Part shown: in pieces, positions 16,795-25,395 of the stretch
How positions within the stretch are numbered: position 1 is the first letter of the stretch
Layout: the number at the start of each line of letters is the position of its first letter
Made by a program: the position numbers and the translations under genes
The notes under the pieces: generated by a model
What the model was told of the DNA's origin: nothing
The model's database searches: none
What the model saw: only the letters and a program-made list of their open reading frames with translations
From: Candidatus Saccharimonadota bacterium
GTDB lineage: Bacteria > Patescibacteriota > Saccharimonadia > Saccharimonadales > Saccharimonadaceae
Direction of reading: 5' to 3'
NCBI GenBank assembly: GCA_027311865.1
Contig: DAICYC010000004.1
Coordinates: 1 to 47,934 of the forward strand
Length of the DNA stretch: 47,934 nucleotides

Positions 16795-17547
16795 TCAGCC
16801 CTTTCGCAAGACTTGTATGATCGACTCGAAATCGCGGAACTGTTCAACACTCAGGTTGTCAATCGATTGATCAATCTGACCCTCGTTGATGGAATGGATG
16901 AACAAGTGGCCGTTTCCAATATCGGATTCGGGTGCGTACTGTAGCCGGACACCATTTGTCGTTCCGTTGGGATTTTTCCGTGTATGAACGACGTCGAGTC
17001 TCTCGGCGACATCGTCACCATCTTCTTCGGTAGTGCTCTGTACTAGGAAGGATTGATTGTCGCCGTCATATTCATAAATTTCGTCGATACGACTACTCAT
17101 AGCGTTATGGGCAAGGGTAGCGAACATCTCTAGCCGACTGAGGTTGATTTCCTCATCATGACTCAGAAAACCGGCGATCATCTGCAGGGCGTCTTCGCCA
17201 GTTATGCGGCGACTAGATTCATTGATGTTCAGCTTAAGGCCAGCTACGTCGTTCAATATGACGGCATCGCCGTAGTCCTCCATGATTACCTGGCATTCGT
17301 CGAGACTAGCTACGCCATCGACGATTCGCGCTCGGAACGAAATAACAGCCTCGAGCTGCTTGATGTAGACAGGTGCACCCATGAAGTGTGGGGCACGAAA
17401 GTTATCCGACTCCAGTCGAGCGATCTCAAAAATATGAGTTTGGGCCTTGTCGGTAACTAAATCGCGGATGATGTCAAAGTTTCGTTCCATCCAGAGCAAC
17501 AAGTATTCGCGGGAAAGTTCGGGCGACCGATTGGCCAGGTTTTCCAT
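16795..17547 (-). CDS. Hypothetical protein, 250 aa
   Basis: It is an acidic soluble protein with no recognised domain, signal or membrane segment. Mixed alpha/beta content is suggested by alternating helical (PELSREYLLLWMERNFDIIR) and short beta-like segments. It is the only minus-strand gene between 1011 and 26869 and converges on alaS with a 10-base gap. A TATAAT box on the minus strand (17562-17557) ends nine bases before its ATG. No function can be proposed from sequence or neighbours. Confidence 0.78.
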   Translation of the reverse strand: MENLANRSPELSREYLLLWMERNFDIIRDLVTDKAQTHIFEIARLESDNFRAPHFMGAPVYIKQLEAVISFRARIVDGVASLDECQVIMEDYGDAVILNDVAGLKLNINESSRRITGEDALQMIAGFLSHDEEINLSRLEMFATLAHNAMSSRIDEIYEYDGDNQSFLVQSTTEEDGDDVAERLDVVHTRKNPNGTTNGVRLQYAPESDIGNGHLFIHSINEGQIDQSIDNLSVEQFRDFESIIQVLRKG

Positions 17548-17556
17548 AATGGGTTA

Positions 17557-17562
17557 ATTATA
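17557..17562 (-). promoter_or_regulatory. -10 box giving a near-leaderless mRNA for the 250-aa protein
   Basis: On the minus strand, TTG-TATAAT ends nine bases before ATG 17547. Confidence 0.5.
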
Positions 17563-17614
17563 CAACATTTATCGTATTATAGCAAAGGTAATTATTGATG
17601 GTGCTGAAATGGTA

Positions 17615-17620
17615 TATAAT
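17615..17620 (+). promoter_or_regulatory. -10 box upstream of the FtsA/PilM-like gene
   Basis: TATAAT (within GGTATATAAT) ends 11 bases before ATG 17632, leaving a leader of only a few bases. Confidence 0.5.
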
Positions 17621-17631
17621 GGGAACTACTT

Positions 17632-18897
17632 ATGGTTTTAGAAAAACTCCGAAAAGCTCACAAAAAAACCCCAAGCGATGACTACATCGTCGCTCTCGAT
17701 ATTGGAACCGAATTTGTTAAGGCACTAATTGCCAAGCGAACCGATGAAAACCTTGAGATTGTCGGTGTTGGACGTACTCGCCAAGAAGTCAGTGATATGC
17801 ACTCCGGTGCCATCGCTGATATTGCCGGCGTGGTTCGCAATTGCGAAGAAGCCCTAGCCGACGCCGAAGAGCAGGCTGGTCTTCAGGCGAAGCAGGTGGT
17901 AATTGGCATTGCCGGCGAACTCGTTAAAGGCGTCACTGATACTATTCGGTATCGTCGACCGCAGCCTGATCGAGCATTAGATGCTAGTGAGATGGAATTT
18001 ATTATCGAAAAAGTTCAGGAGCGAGCTCAAATAAAAGCTCAGCGCCAGATTGCCCTCGAAACTGGTAACGAAGATGTTGAGGTAAAACTGGTCAACAGCG
18101 CTCTAGTCGGTATTCACATCGACGGCTACAAAATCAGTAACCCAATTGGTTTTCAAGGTCGTGATGTGGCGGTTCAAATTTATACAGCTTTTGCGCCGAT
18201 GGTTCATATTGGTGCGCTCGAGAAGGTCGCTGACGAACTATCACTCGAACTTTTGGCTGTCGCAGCTGAGCCGTTTGCAGTTAGCCGATCAGTTCTAGGC
18301 AACGACGCCAGCAGCAATTTCACGGCTATTTTGGCTGACGTTGGTGGCGGTACAACCGATATCGCAGTTGTTAACGATGGCGGCGTTGAAGGCACGCGTA
18401 TGTTCGGTATCGGCGGTCGTAGCTTTACTCAAACGATTGCTAACGATATGGATTTGTCGTATAAAGATGCCGAAAAATTGAAGGTTAATATTGGTCATTC
18501 ACAACTAAAGCCGTCAGTCGCCAAAGAAGTTGGCCAGGCAGTCGACAAGACCCTCGAAGTTTGGCTGGCAGGAGTTGAGTTAGCTCTGAGCGAATTTGAT
18601 TCAATTGATTACTTGCCGAATCGAATTTTGTTGTGCGGCGGTGGCGCCAGTTTGAACAAAATTGTTGAGGCGCTTGAGGGTGACGAATGGCGAAAATCGC
18701 TTCCCTTCACGAAGCGTCCAACCGTTCAGCATATTGACCCGTCGGAAGTACTGGGTGTCGTTGACACGACCGGTGACGTCAATGACCATACGTTTATCAC
18801 GGCCATGGGCTTACTCAGAGTCGGCTATGATACACTTATAGGCAGTGGAGACGGTGATTCCGTAAAAGAAAAACTTAATCGATTGTTAAGAATCTAG
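17632..18897 (+). CDS. FtsA/PilM-family actin-like ATPase
   Basis: The 421-residue protein has the actin-fold phosphate-1 motif (VALDIGTEFVKALIA, about residue 20) and an FtsA-like SHS2/1C region following MHSGAIADIAGVV. It also has phosphate-2 (ADVGGGTTDIAVV, about 238) and an adenosine motif (ILLCGGGASLNKI, about 330). FtsA tethers FtsZ to the membrane, and PilM is the cytoplasmic actin-like part of type IV pilus machines. The gene that follows encodes a membrane protein, and pilins lie elsewhere in the window, so both roles are open. The C-terminal KEKLNRLLRI could be a short amphipathic membrane-binding helix, as in FtsA. Confidence 0.88.
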   Translation: MVLEKLRKAHKKTPSDDYIVALDIGTEFVKALIAKRTDENLEIVGVGRTRQEVSDMHSGAIADIAGVVRNCEEALADAEEQAGLQAKQVVIGIAGELVKGVTDTIRYRRPQPDRALDASEMEFIIEKVQERAQIKAQRQIALETGNEDVEVKLVNSALVGIHIDGYKISNPIGFQGRDVAVQIYTAFAPMVHIGALEKVADELSLELLAVAAEPFAVSRSVLGNDASSNFTAILADVGGGTTDIAVVNDGGVEGTRMFGIGGRSFTQTIANDMDLSYKDAEKLKVNIGHSQLKPSVAKEVGQAVDKTLEVWLAGVELALSEFDSIDYLPNRILLCGGGASLNKIVEALEGDEWRKSLPFTKRPTVQHIDPSEVLGVVDTTGDVNDHTFITAMGLLRVGYDTLIGSGDGDSVKEKLNRLLRI

Positions 18898-18898
18898 A

Positions 18899-20548
18899 AT
18901 GAATAAAGACGTAATCTATATTGATGTTGACGACGATGTAACGGCGATTATTGGCAAGATTAAAGCGGCTAATGAAAAGATTGTTGCCATCGTGCCGCCA
19001 AAGCGGTCGAGTGCTCTTCAGAGCGCGGTGAACTTGCGCTTGTTGGATCGAATGGCCAAATCTGATAAGAAGAAAATCGTCTTGATTACCAATAATGCAG
19101 CTCTGATTGCTCTGGCGGCCGCTATTCAGCTGCCGGTGGCTAAGAATCTTCAGTCAAAACCAGAGGTTGCCACGGCGCCGGACTCGGCAATTGACGAGAG
19201 CGACGACATTATTGACGGCTCAATGCTGCCAGTTGGCGATCACGCCTCGACGGTCCCAGTCCGTGACGGCACACGTCTATCAAAGAATGAGGCGATTGAT
19301 AGTGTGGCCGCCAAAGATGCGGCAGTTGCGCCGTTGGCCGCTGCTGTGATGACCGCTGACCCAAGAGGCAAGAAGTCCAAGAAGCCCGTCAAAGTACCCG
19401 ATTTTAATACTTTCCGCAAAAAGTTCGTCCTGATTGGCCTAGGTCTGGCAGCCTTTATAGCATTGTTGATATGGATGTTCGGCTTCGCTCCAGCTGCGAC
19501 GGTTATTATTACCGCAAGAACATCGCCAGCGCCAATTAGCACGGCGGTCGAGCTTTCGACAACGGCGATGACGAATCCCGGAGAAGGCGTCCTCAAGGCG
19601 CTGCTGAAGGACAACCAGGTCGACGAGAAGCTCGAATTTGAAGCTACGGGTACAGCCAAGGTTGGCGATAAGGCTACGGGAACGATGACCGTCAAGCGAA
19701 CATCAATCTCGAGAACGCCAATATCAATTCCGGCTGGTACGGTATTCACATCTAATGACATATCGTTTGTCAGTACACAGGCCGCTACTCTAGCTGGAAC
19801 CGATATCGGCGAGGGGTCTATCATTCAGGATTCGGAGACGATCCCAGTTCAGGCCGTTGATGTCGGTTCGGAATATAACGTCAGTGCCCGCTCATATCGG
19901 GCTTCTGTCGGTGGGTTTAGTTCTCAAGGTAGCGTCATGACAGGCGGATCGAGTCGTGAAGTAAAGGTCGTATCAGAGGCCGATGTTGAGCGTGCCCGCG
20001 GTGAACTAATCGGCCGGTCATCAGACGAAGCCAAACAGCAGCTGATTGAAGAGTTTGGTGAAACTGCCAAATCAATCGAGAGCAGTTTTAATATCCAAAG
20101 GGGTGATCAAGTAGTTATACCAGCTCTCGGTCAGGAAGCACCAGAGGGAAAAGCCACCCTGACGCTACCGACGACCTACTCAATGTACGGCGTCGCCAAA
20201 TCGGATTTCGAAAAGTACACAACAGCTATTCTAGAGGACCAAGCCCTGACCTCTAACCAGAAAATATATGACCAAGGGTTCGAAGATGCTCGTTTCAGTG
20301 ACTTCCGACGCGACAATGAAACAATGACGGCCACTTTGGCCACCAGCGGAAAAGTTGGTCCCAAGATTGACGAACTGGCCATGAAACAACAAGTCAAGGG
20401 ACAGCGTTACGGCGAGGTTAAGCAAACCCTCGAAGCAATTGAGGGGATCGGCGATGTCGACGTAAAATTCTCTTACTTCTGGGTCCGCACCGTACCTAAT
20501 AATATCGATAAAATTGACATCGAGTTTAAACTACAAGATGAGTCGTAA
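18899..20548 (+). CDS. Membrane protein with baseplate-J-like extracellular region
   Basis: The 549-residue protein starts one base after the actin-like gene, so the two are probably coupled. Residues 1 to about 85 form a small alpha/beta domain (DVIYIDVDDDVTAIIGKI). An acidic/Ala-rich linker and one membrane helix follow (about 178-200, FVLIGLGLAAFIALLIW). The outside part contains repeats resembling the baseplate-J/gp47-like fold (SIPAGTVFTSNDISFVS, TIPVQAVDVGSEYNVSA). Such proteins are frequent in candidate-phyla bacteria next to pilus or division genes, but their role is not established. It may be the membrane partner of the actin-like protein. Confidence 0.75.
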   Translation: MNKDVIYIDVDDDVTAIIGKIKAANEKIVAIVPPKRSSALQSAVNLRLLDRMAKSDKKKIVLITNNAALIALAAAIQLPVAKNLQSKPEVATAPDSAIDESDDIIDGSMLPVGDHASTVPVRDGTRLSKNEAIDSVAAKDAAVAPLAAAVMTADPRGKKSKKPVKVPDFNTFRKKFVLIGLGLAAFIALLIWMFGFAPAATVIITARTSPAPISTAVELSTTAMTNPGEGVLKALLKDNQVDEKLEFEATGTAKVGDKATGTMTVKRTSISRTPISIPAGTVFTSNDISFVSTQAATLAGTDIGEGSIIQDSETIPVQAVDVGSEYNVSARSYRASVGGFSSQGSVMTGGSSREVKVVSEADVERARGELIGRSSDEAKQQLIEEFGETAKSIESSFNIQRGDQVVIPALGQEAPEGKATLTLPTTYSMYGVAKSDFEKYTTAILEDQALTSNQKIYDQGFEDARFSDFRRDNETMTATLATSGKVGPKIDELAMKQQVKGQRYGEVKQTLEAIEGIGDVDVKFSYFWVRTVPNNIDKIDIEFKLQDES

Positions 20549-20942
20549 AGCCCTCATCAGTTTGGATGTGGGGGAGAAGCGAATCGGCGTCGCCATCGCT
20601 GATACTTCGGTGAGGATAGCCATTCCGTTCGACACTATTCTTGTTGACGGCTCAGAGATACATCGTATTGCAGAGATAGTTACGACAGAAGGCGCTGAGC
20701 AGATAGTTGTTGGTTATCCACGTAACCAAAACGGCGAGCCGACCCTACAAACGGCTTATGTCGAAAACTTTGCCAAACAGTTGGCTGATATTGCCGAAAT
20801 AGTCTGGCGAGACGAGTCATTAACTAGCGTTCAAGCCGAACAGCAACTTAAAGACCTGGGTTATCCCTATTCGAAAGCCGACATCGACGCCCGAGCCGCG
20901 GCTATAATCTTACAGGACTATCTGGAGGAAAACTATGGATAA
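20538..20942 (+). CDS. ruvX: RuvX/YqgF Holliday-junction-resolvase-like RNase H fold nuclease
   Basis: The start is placed at ATG 20538 (MSRKALISLDVGEKRIG...) instead of an upstream in-frame start, since the family begins with this beta-strand; it overlaps the previous gene by 11 bases. The 134-residue protein has the catalytic Asp in SLDVGEKRIGVA, the VVGYPRNQNGE loop, DESLTSVQAE, and a late Asp in DARAAAIIL. Known YqgF proteins take part in 16S rRNA 5' processing and possibly in recombination. It overlaps mltG by eight bases, and a ruvX-mltG order is common in bacteria. Confidence 0.93.
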   Translation: MSRKALISLDVGEKRIGVAIADTSVRIAIPFDTILVDGSEIHRIAEIVTTEGAEQIVVGYPRNQNGEPTLQTAYVENFAKQLADIAEIVWRDESLTSVQAEQQLKDLGYPYSKADIDARAAAIILQDYLEENYG

Positions 20943-22113
20943 TATGCTACGACGACCCTCGCAACCGAATCGAGAACTTAACGAGACCCGGCCTCAGCCG
21001 ATTTCAATTGATCAACCAGTCAACCCTTATCCTAACCAGCCGGCGATTCAGACAGAGAACTTGGATAATTCATCGGCGAACCAAAAGCCTTCATCGCCTA
21101 AGCGACGATGGGGTCTGATGGTGGCCGGTTTTGTTCTGATACTGACGACAATGGTGATTGGTGCCGTCTACTGGTGGTATTCGACCCAGCTATCGGCAGT
21201 TGATTCGGCCGACGACAGTAAAAAAGTGGTTCGAATCGTTAGTGGTTCAACGCCGCCGCAAATTGGCAATCAGTTAGAAGAGGCAGGCTTGATAAAAGAC
21301 GGCGAGGCTTTCGATATCTATACACGCATCAAGGGTGTACAAGGTCGTCTCCAGGCTGGGACTTATCGCTTGTCGCCATCTGAATCAACGCCTGAAATAG
21401 TCGAACATCTGATTAATGGTCGAGTCGACACCTTCTCGATTACCTTCATACCTGGATTAACTCTGAAGCAGATTCGGGAAGTCATAAAAGACGCCGGCTA
21501 TACCGATGCCGAAATCGATAAAGCTATGACGTCTGACTATGACTCACCAATCTTTGACGGCAAGCCGGCCGGTCAAGATTTGGAAGGTTATATCTATCCA
21601 GAAACCTACCAAGTTAGTTCGAGTGCGACTGTTGAGCAAATTTTGAAACAGGCTTTTGCCGAATTCGAAAAAGTGATTAAAGCTAATGACCTAGCTGCAA
21701 AATATAAAGAGCAGGGGTTAACGCTCTATGAGGGCATTATCATGGCCTCGATCATTCAAAAAGAGGCCGTTGGAGGAGACGAAGCTCAGATTGCACAGGT
21801 CTTTCTCAAGCGTTACGCAGAAGGTATGGCTCTAGGTTCAGATCCAACCTATCAATACATTGCCGACAAGTTGGGTGTGGAGCGTGATTTGAATCTCGAT
21901 TCACCGTACAACACGCGACGCTTCACAGGTCTGCCACCGGGTCCAATCGCCAATTCGAGCGAAACCGTACTGGTGGCTGTCGCTGAACCGGCTGAAGGTG
22001 ATTATCTGTATTTCTTGAGCGGTGATGACGATGTTACTTATTTTTCACGAACCTTGGCCGAGCACGAGGCAAACATCCGCGACTACTGTAAAGTAAAGTG
22101 CTCATATCTCTAG
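20935..22113 (+). CDS. mltG: Endolytic murein transglycosylase MltG (YceG-like)
   Basis: It cuts nascent glycan strands near the membrane to set chain length. The 392-residue protein has a Pro/Asn-rich cytoplasmic N-terminus and one membrane helix (about 62-82, WGLMVAGFVLILTTMVIGAV). A LysM-like region follows, then the YceG catalytic domain with LEGYIYPETY, the catalytic Glu near 276 in ASIIQKEAV, DPTYQYI and NTRRFTGLPPGPI. A good GGAGG site precedes ATG 20935 inside ruvX. MltG points to a functional peptidoglycan layer. Confidence 0.95.
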   Translation: MDNMLRRPSQPNRELNETRPQPISIDQPVNPYPNQPAIQTENLDNSSANQKPSSPKRRWGLMVAGFVLILTTMVIGAVYWWYSTQLSAVDSADDSKKVVRIVSGSTPPQIGNQLEEAGLIKDGEAFDIYTRIKGVQGRLQAGTYRLSPSESTPEIVEHLINGRVDTFSITFIPGLTLKQIREVIKDAGYTDAEIDKAMTSDYDSPIFDGKPAGQDLEGYIYPETYQVSSSATVEQILKQAFAEFEKVIKANDLAAKYKEQGLTLYEGIIMASIIQKEAVGGDEAQIAQVFLKRYAEGMALGSDPTYQYIADKLGVERDLNLDSPYNTRRFTGLPPGPIANSSETVLVAVAEPAEGDYLYFLSGDDDVTYFSRTLAEHEANIRDYCKVKCSYL

Positions 22114-22152
22114 TTAACAGGGGTGATGCCGTTACAAAAGGGCTCTAATAAG

Positions 22153-22182
22153 TTGACATATGCTATAGCATCTTGATACAAT
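22153..22182 (+). promoter_or_regulatory. Consensus promoter of the LysM-CHAP gene with palindromic spacer
   Basis: TTGACA (22153-22158) and TACAAT (22177-22182) are 18 bp apart, and TGA precedes the -10. The spacer contains the perfect 12-bp palindrome ATGCTATAGCAT (22160-22171), a candidate operator. Transcription should start near 22189. Confidence 0.7.
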
Positions 22183-22188
22183 CATAAA

Positions 22189-22412
22189 AGCACATTTTGT
22201 GACTGTGACTACTGGTTACGAAACGCTTCTCTCGAGAAACGTGACGTTATCTGCGAGTGGGAGCACTAGACACAGATGGGCCTACCACAATTGTCGTACG
22301 GGTATCGAAATTATTAAACTAAAATCGGTCGAATCATACCCCTTTCTCTGCGAGAAGTAAGACTTAGTATGGTAGTCGCCTCTGTAGTAATACAGACGGC
22401 AGGAGAACGATA
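22189..22412 (+). promoter_or_regulatory. Structured 5' leader of the LysM-CHAP gene
   Basis: About 220 nt hold no credible ORF before the ribosome-binding site. There are two copies of TTCTC-(2-3 nt)-GAGAA inverted repeats (22227-22238 and 22344-22356) that could fold locally or pair with each other. There is also a GGGTAT/ATACCC stem (22300-22341 region). A hairpin TCTGTA-GTAA-TACAGA with flanking GCC/GGC (22378-22400) ends exactly at the AGGAG site. The alternative pairings would suit a riboswitch or protein-binding control element; no known class is recognised. Confidence 0.5.
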
Positions 22413-23591
22413 ATTCGTAATCAGATCACTAGCGGTATTGTAACCCAAAGATCGGTTGCTGGAACCCAGCAACGCACCGCTCCTCGACGTCAATCAAAGA
22501 CTCGAGTTAAAACATCATCTATAGCTATCTACGCCAGTATGTTTACGTTACTGGTAGTGATGATCGGAATCGGTTACCGCGCCCCTCAGGACGTCTCTCA
22601 GGTAGCCACAACGGCATCTGCGCTATCTGCCACCCAGCAGATTGACGAGGCCGAATCGGAAACAACTGTTAACGAAGTTGTTGCTTCGACTATTGCCGCG
22701 AATGTAGCCACTACAACGAATCTGTCGGTTGCGCCGTCGGTTAACAGCTTGGCAATCTCGGCTCAAATCGAGAGTCAATTGCCGACAACTGATGAGTCAA
22801 CCTCACGTCCAGCGATCGTTGAAGTCACCTCACCAAACCGTGAGATTGTTGAATATACCGTCGAACCAGGCGACACTGTCGCCAGTTTAGCGGACGAATT
22901 TGGCCTGTCTAAAGAAACCATTATGTGGGCGAATGATTTGACCAGCGAGAATCTGACAGCTGGCTCGACCCTAGATATATTGCCTCGTAACGGTGTTGTA
23001 TACACCGTCAAGTCTGGTGATACTATCGAAAGTATCGCTGACAAGTATTCAGGTGATGCGGCCGCAATTACTACTTACAATGACTTAGAGATTTCGGGAG
23101 TCACCGAGGGATTGAAGATTATCATTCCAGACGGACAGCTTCCTGAGACTGAACGTCCTGGATACGTGGCGCCGGTTGTTCGGACGACTGTTAGCAGTAC
23201 TACGACCACTACTAACCGCACATCGTCATACTCATCGTATTATCGATCTGGCTCATCAGGCAACCGATACGCTTTCGGTAACTGTACCTACTGGGTATAC
23301 GACCGTCGGGCTGAGATGGGTCGTCCGGTTGGAAGCTTCTGGGGTAACGCCAACACCTGGGATGACGCTGCTCGAGCTCAGGGCTACGTTGTTAACAACG
23401 TTCCAGCCGTCGGAGCCGTTCTGGTTGATAACGCCGGTTATTACGGTCACGTGGCTGTAGTTGAGAGCAAGTTAGCTGATGGATCAATCGTTATTAGTGA
23501 GATGAATAACTCCGTTTACGGTGGATTCAACATCGTCAACAGTCGAACGATTTCAGCCGGTCAAGCAGCGCTTTATAGCTACATTCACTAA
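22413..23591 (+). CDS. LysM-CHAP peptidoglycan hydrolase, probable ATT start codon
   Basis: Architecture: a basic, Gln/Arg-rich cytoplasmic N-terminus, one membrane anchor (about residues 38-58), an extracellular linker, LysM 1 (about 145-190, [17 protein letters not shown]), LysM 2 (about 195-240, [15 protein letters not shown]), a Ser/Thr-rich stretch and a CHAP domain (about 285-392). The catalytic Cys291 is in FGNCTYWV and His346 in [12 protein letters not shown] enzymes are amidases or endopeptidases. The frame stays open upstream of ATG 22539, which has no ribosome-binding site. AGGAG (22401-22405) lies seven bases before ATT 22413, and no ATG, GTG or TTG occurs in that frame. ATG 22539 is the fallback start; it would cut into the anchor and remove its basic flank. 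Confidence 0.88.
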   Translation: MRNQITSGIVTQRSVAGTQQRTAPRRQSKTRVKTSSIAIYASMFTLLVVMIGIGYRAPQDVSQVATTASALSATQQIDEAESETTVNEVVASTIAANVATTTNLSVAPSVNSLAISAQIESQLPTTDESTSRPAIVEVTSPNREIVEYTVEPGDTVASLADEFGLSKETIMWANDLTSENLTAGSTLDILPRNGVVYTVKSGDTIESIADKYSGDAAAITTYNDLEISGVTEGLKIIIPDGQLPETERPGYVAPVVRTTVSSTTTTTNRTSSYSSYYRSGSSGNRYAFGNCTYWVYDRRAEMGRPVGSFWGNANTWDDAARAQGYVVNNVPAVGAVLVDNAGYYGHVAVVESKLADGSIVISEMNNSVYGGFNIVNSRTISAGQAALYSYIH

Positions 23592-23610
23592 AAATAGTTA
23601 TCCACATTTA

Positions 23611-23638
23611 GCACCTCTGTCAATACAGGGGTGCTTTT
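23611..23638 (+). terminator. Intrinsic terminator after the LysM-CHAP gene
   Basis: A 9-bp stem GCACCTCTG/CAGGGGTGC (one G-T pair) with a 6-nt loop is followed by TTTT. The -10 box of obgE begins three bases later. Confidence 0.85.
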
Positions 23639-23640
23639 GG

Positions 23641-23646
23641 TATAAT
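23641..23646 (+). promoter_or_regulatory. Extended -10 box giving a leaderless obgE mRNA
   Basis: TGG-TATAAT ends seven bases before ATG 23654. The preceding terminator occupies the -35 region, so no -35 element is possible outside that stem. Confidence 0.6.
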
Positions 23647-23653
23647 GGTCTAT

Positions 23654-24952
23654 ATGTTTGTTGATACCGCCAAAGTACTCGTGCAGGCTGGAAGAGGCGG
23701 TGATGGTGCCGTCAGTTTCCGCCATGAAATTTATGTTGATAAGGGTGGCCCTGATGGTGGTGACGGTGGCCGCGGCGGTGACGTGATTTTCGTCGCAACC
23801 GATAATCTCAATACCCTCCTAGATTTTCGCTATAAACCCGAATTAAAGGCCAAACCTGGTCAATCGGGAGCCAAGCGCAATCGGCATGGCAAGTCAGGCG
23901 AGACGCTCTTCGTCAAGGTGCCGGCAGGTACAGTGGTCAAACGGGATGGCGAGATAATCGCTGATTTAACCGAAGATGGTCAAGAAGTCGTTATCGCCAA
24001 AGGCGGTGACGGTGGATTTGGCAACGCTCATTTCAAGTCGTCAGTACGTCAAACCCCAAGGATCGCCGAAAAGGGTGAGCCTGGTGACGAATTTGAGGCT
24101 GAACTTGAACTCAAGCTTCTAGCTGATGTCGGTCTGGTCGGTTTTCCTAATGCTGGCAAGTCAACTTTTTTGAGTGTCGTGAGCAATGCTCGTCCGGAAA
24201 TTGCTGATTATGCGTTTACGACCCTGACGCCGAATCTGGGCGTGGCTGATATCGATGACGGTAGCATCCTGATAGCTGACATTCCTGGGTTAATAGAAGG
24301 TGCGAGTGAAGGTAAGGGGCTGGGCGATGCCTTTTTGCGTCACGTGGAGCGTACCGCTGTGCTGCTTCACTTAATCGACGCTTATTCCGACGATGCGGCT
24401 GAAGCTTATCGCACCATTAGGCAGGAGTTGGAAGCCTATAGCCCCGAGTTAATTGACCGGCCGGAGGTGATAGCGCTGACGAAAATCGAGGGGCTCGACG
24501 ACGAGATCATCAAGATGCAGCGAGACGCCCTCAAAGAAGTTGCGCCCGATCGAGATATATTTGCACTCTCGGCTATCGCCCACAAAGGTACGACGGAAGT
24601 TTTGCGCCGATTGCGCCAAATTGTTCAAGAGGTTCGAAGCAAGCCAGATGTGACTGCCGACGAAGATGACGGTGATATGACGGTGATTAGCTTGTCTAAC
24701 GAACAAATCAAGCAAGCTTGGGCGATTGAGGAAATATCGGCACTTGATTCTGGCCAACGACGATTTAGGGTATCGGGTCACAAGATCGAGAAATTTGCTC
24801 GACGAACCCGTTTTGATACTTTCGAGGGTGTTAATCGGCTGCGTGACATCATGAAAAAAATGGGCATTACGCATGCTTTGAACCGAGCTGGAGCGGAAGG
24901 CAGCAGCTTGATTCTAATCAATGACGATGAATTTACACTTGTCGAAACTTAG
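23654..24952 (+). CDS. obgE: GTPase Obg/CgtA
   Basis: This essential GTPase acts in late 50S ribosome assembly and stress control. ATG 23654 (MFVDTAKVLVQAGRGG) is chosen over an in-frame ATG inside the -10 box. The 432-residue protein has the glycine-rich Obg fold (1 to about 158), the G domain with G1 GFPNAGKST (about 163), G3 DIPGLIEGASEGKGLG, a divergent G4 TKIEGLD in place of NKxD, and a C-terminal OCT domain (from about 340). The Asn-to-Thr change in G4 is seen in some Obg proteins; the final Glu in place of Asp is less usual and could loosen guanine specificity. Confidence 0.95.
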   Translation: MFVDTAKVLVQAGRGGDGAVSFRHEIYVDKGGPDGGDGGRGGDVIFVATDNLNTLLDFRYKPELKAKPGQSGAKRNRHGKSGETLFVKVPAGTVVKRDGEIIADLTEDGQEVVIAKGGDGGFGNAHFKSSVRQTPRIAEKGEPGDEFEAELELKLLADVGLVGFPNAGKSTFLSVVSNARPEIADYAFTTLTPNLGVADIDDGSILIADIPGLIEGASEGKGLGDAFLRHVERTAVLLHLIDAYSDDAAEAYRTIRQELEAYSPELIDRPEVIALTKIEGLDDEIIKMQRDALKEVAPDRDIFALSAIAHKGTTEVLRRLRQIVQEVRSKPDVTADEDDGDMTVISLSNEQIKQAWAIEEISALDSGQRRFRVSGHKIEKFARRTRFDTFEGVNRLRDIMKKMGITHALNRAGAEGSSLILINDDEFTLVET

Positions 24953-24967
24953 TTTTATGAAATAGTA

Positions 24968-24996
24968 TTGACAAAAAAGCACTATTGTGCTATTAT
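24968..24996 (+). promoter_or_regulatory. Consensus sigma-70 promoter of an isolated transcript
   Basis: TTGACA (24968-24973), a 17-bp spacer and TATTAT (24991-24996) are present, with TGC before the -10. Transcription should start near 25003. Confidence 0.75.
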
Positions 24997-25002
24997 TCAT
25001 TT

Positions 25003-25395
25003 ATCATCGTTCACAACGTTGTGGTCGGTGGACCTTCACAATTCGGGATACCAGCAGGAGGCCTTATGCTGTAGCGTTGCCTTCCTGCCTGGGTGTTAGG
25101 CAGGTCGTCGGGGTGATAGTCATACCGTATCGAAAAATGAACGGTACTATGTCCGACGAAAATCAGTCGACAAACGATCGAGAAATCGAAAGGAGAGCAG
25201 CGAATGCTCTAGCTTTGCCCAGATGCCGGGAGAAGGCATCCAGTTACCCACCCGCCGGGTTCGGCGGATTTTACTGGGAATCGGGCGATCATGAGCTTAT
25301 GTCTGCACTGATGCGACTAGCCAACACGCCAAACCATCCCGTAGCCCCGTGCGGCAACCTACTTACTAGGTTGTCCGCACGGGGCATTTTCATTT
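25003..25395 (+). ncRNA. Strongly promoted ~390-nt transcript, candidate structured ncRNA
   Basis: This stretch lies between a consensus promoter and a long terminator. Several compact hairpins can be drawn: CCTGCCT/AGGCAGG near 25083-25103, ACCGT/ACGGT near 25124-25145, GATGCC/GGCATC near 25222-25241, and CCAGT/ACTGG enclosing CCGCC/GGCGG near 25240-25277. Two AGGAG sites are each followed by ATG, a Leu codon and TAG (ATGCTGTAG near 25056, ATGCTCTAG near 25204). I found no RNase P, tmRNA or SRP signatures. An alternative is a small protein gene in the same stretch (next entry). Confidence 0.4.

Noticed and set aside
22189-22412. c-di-AMP (ydaO-type) riboswitch in the LysM-CHAP leader
   Set aside because: The class is known upstream of cell-wall hydrolases, but I could not find its conserved core segments; only generic hairpins are visible.
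25003-25395. RNase P RNA, tmRNA, 6S or SRP RNA in the isolated transcript
   Set aside because: The conserved P4 segments of RNase P, the tRNA-like T-arm and CCA end of tmRNA, and the SRP GGAAG-type apical loop are not present.
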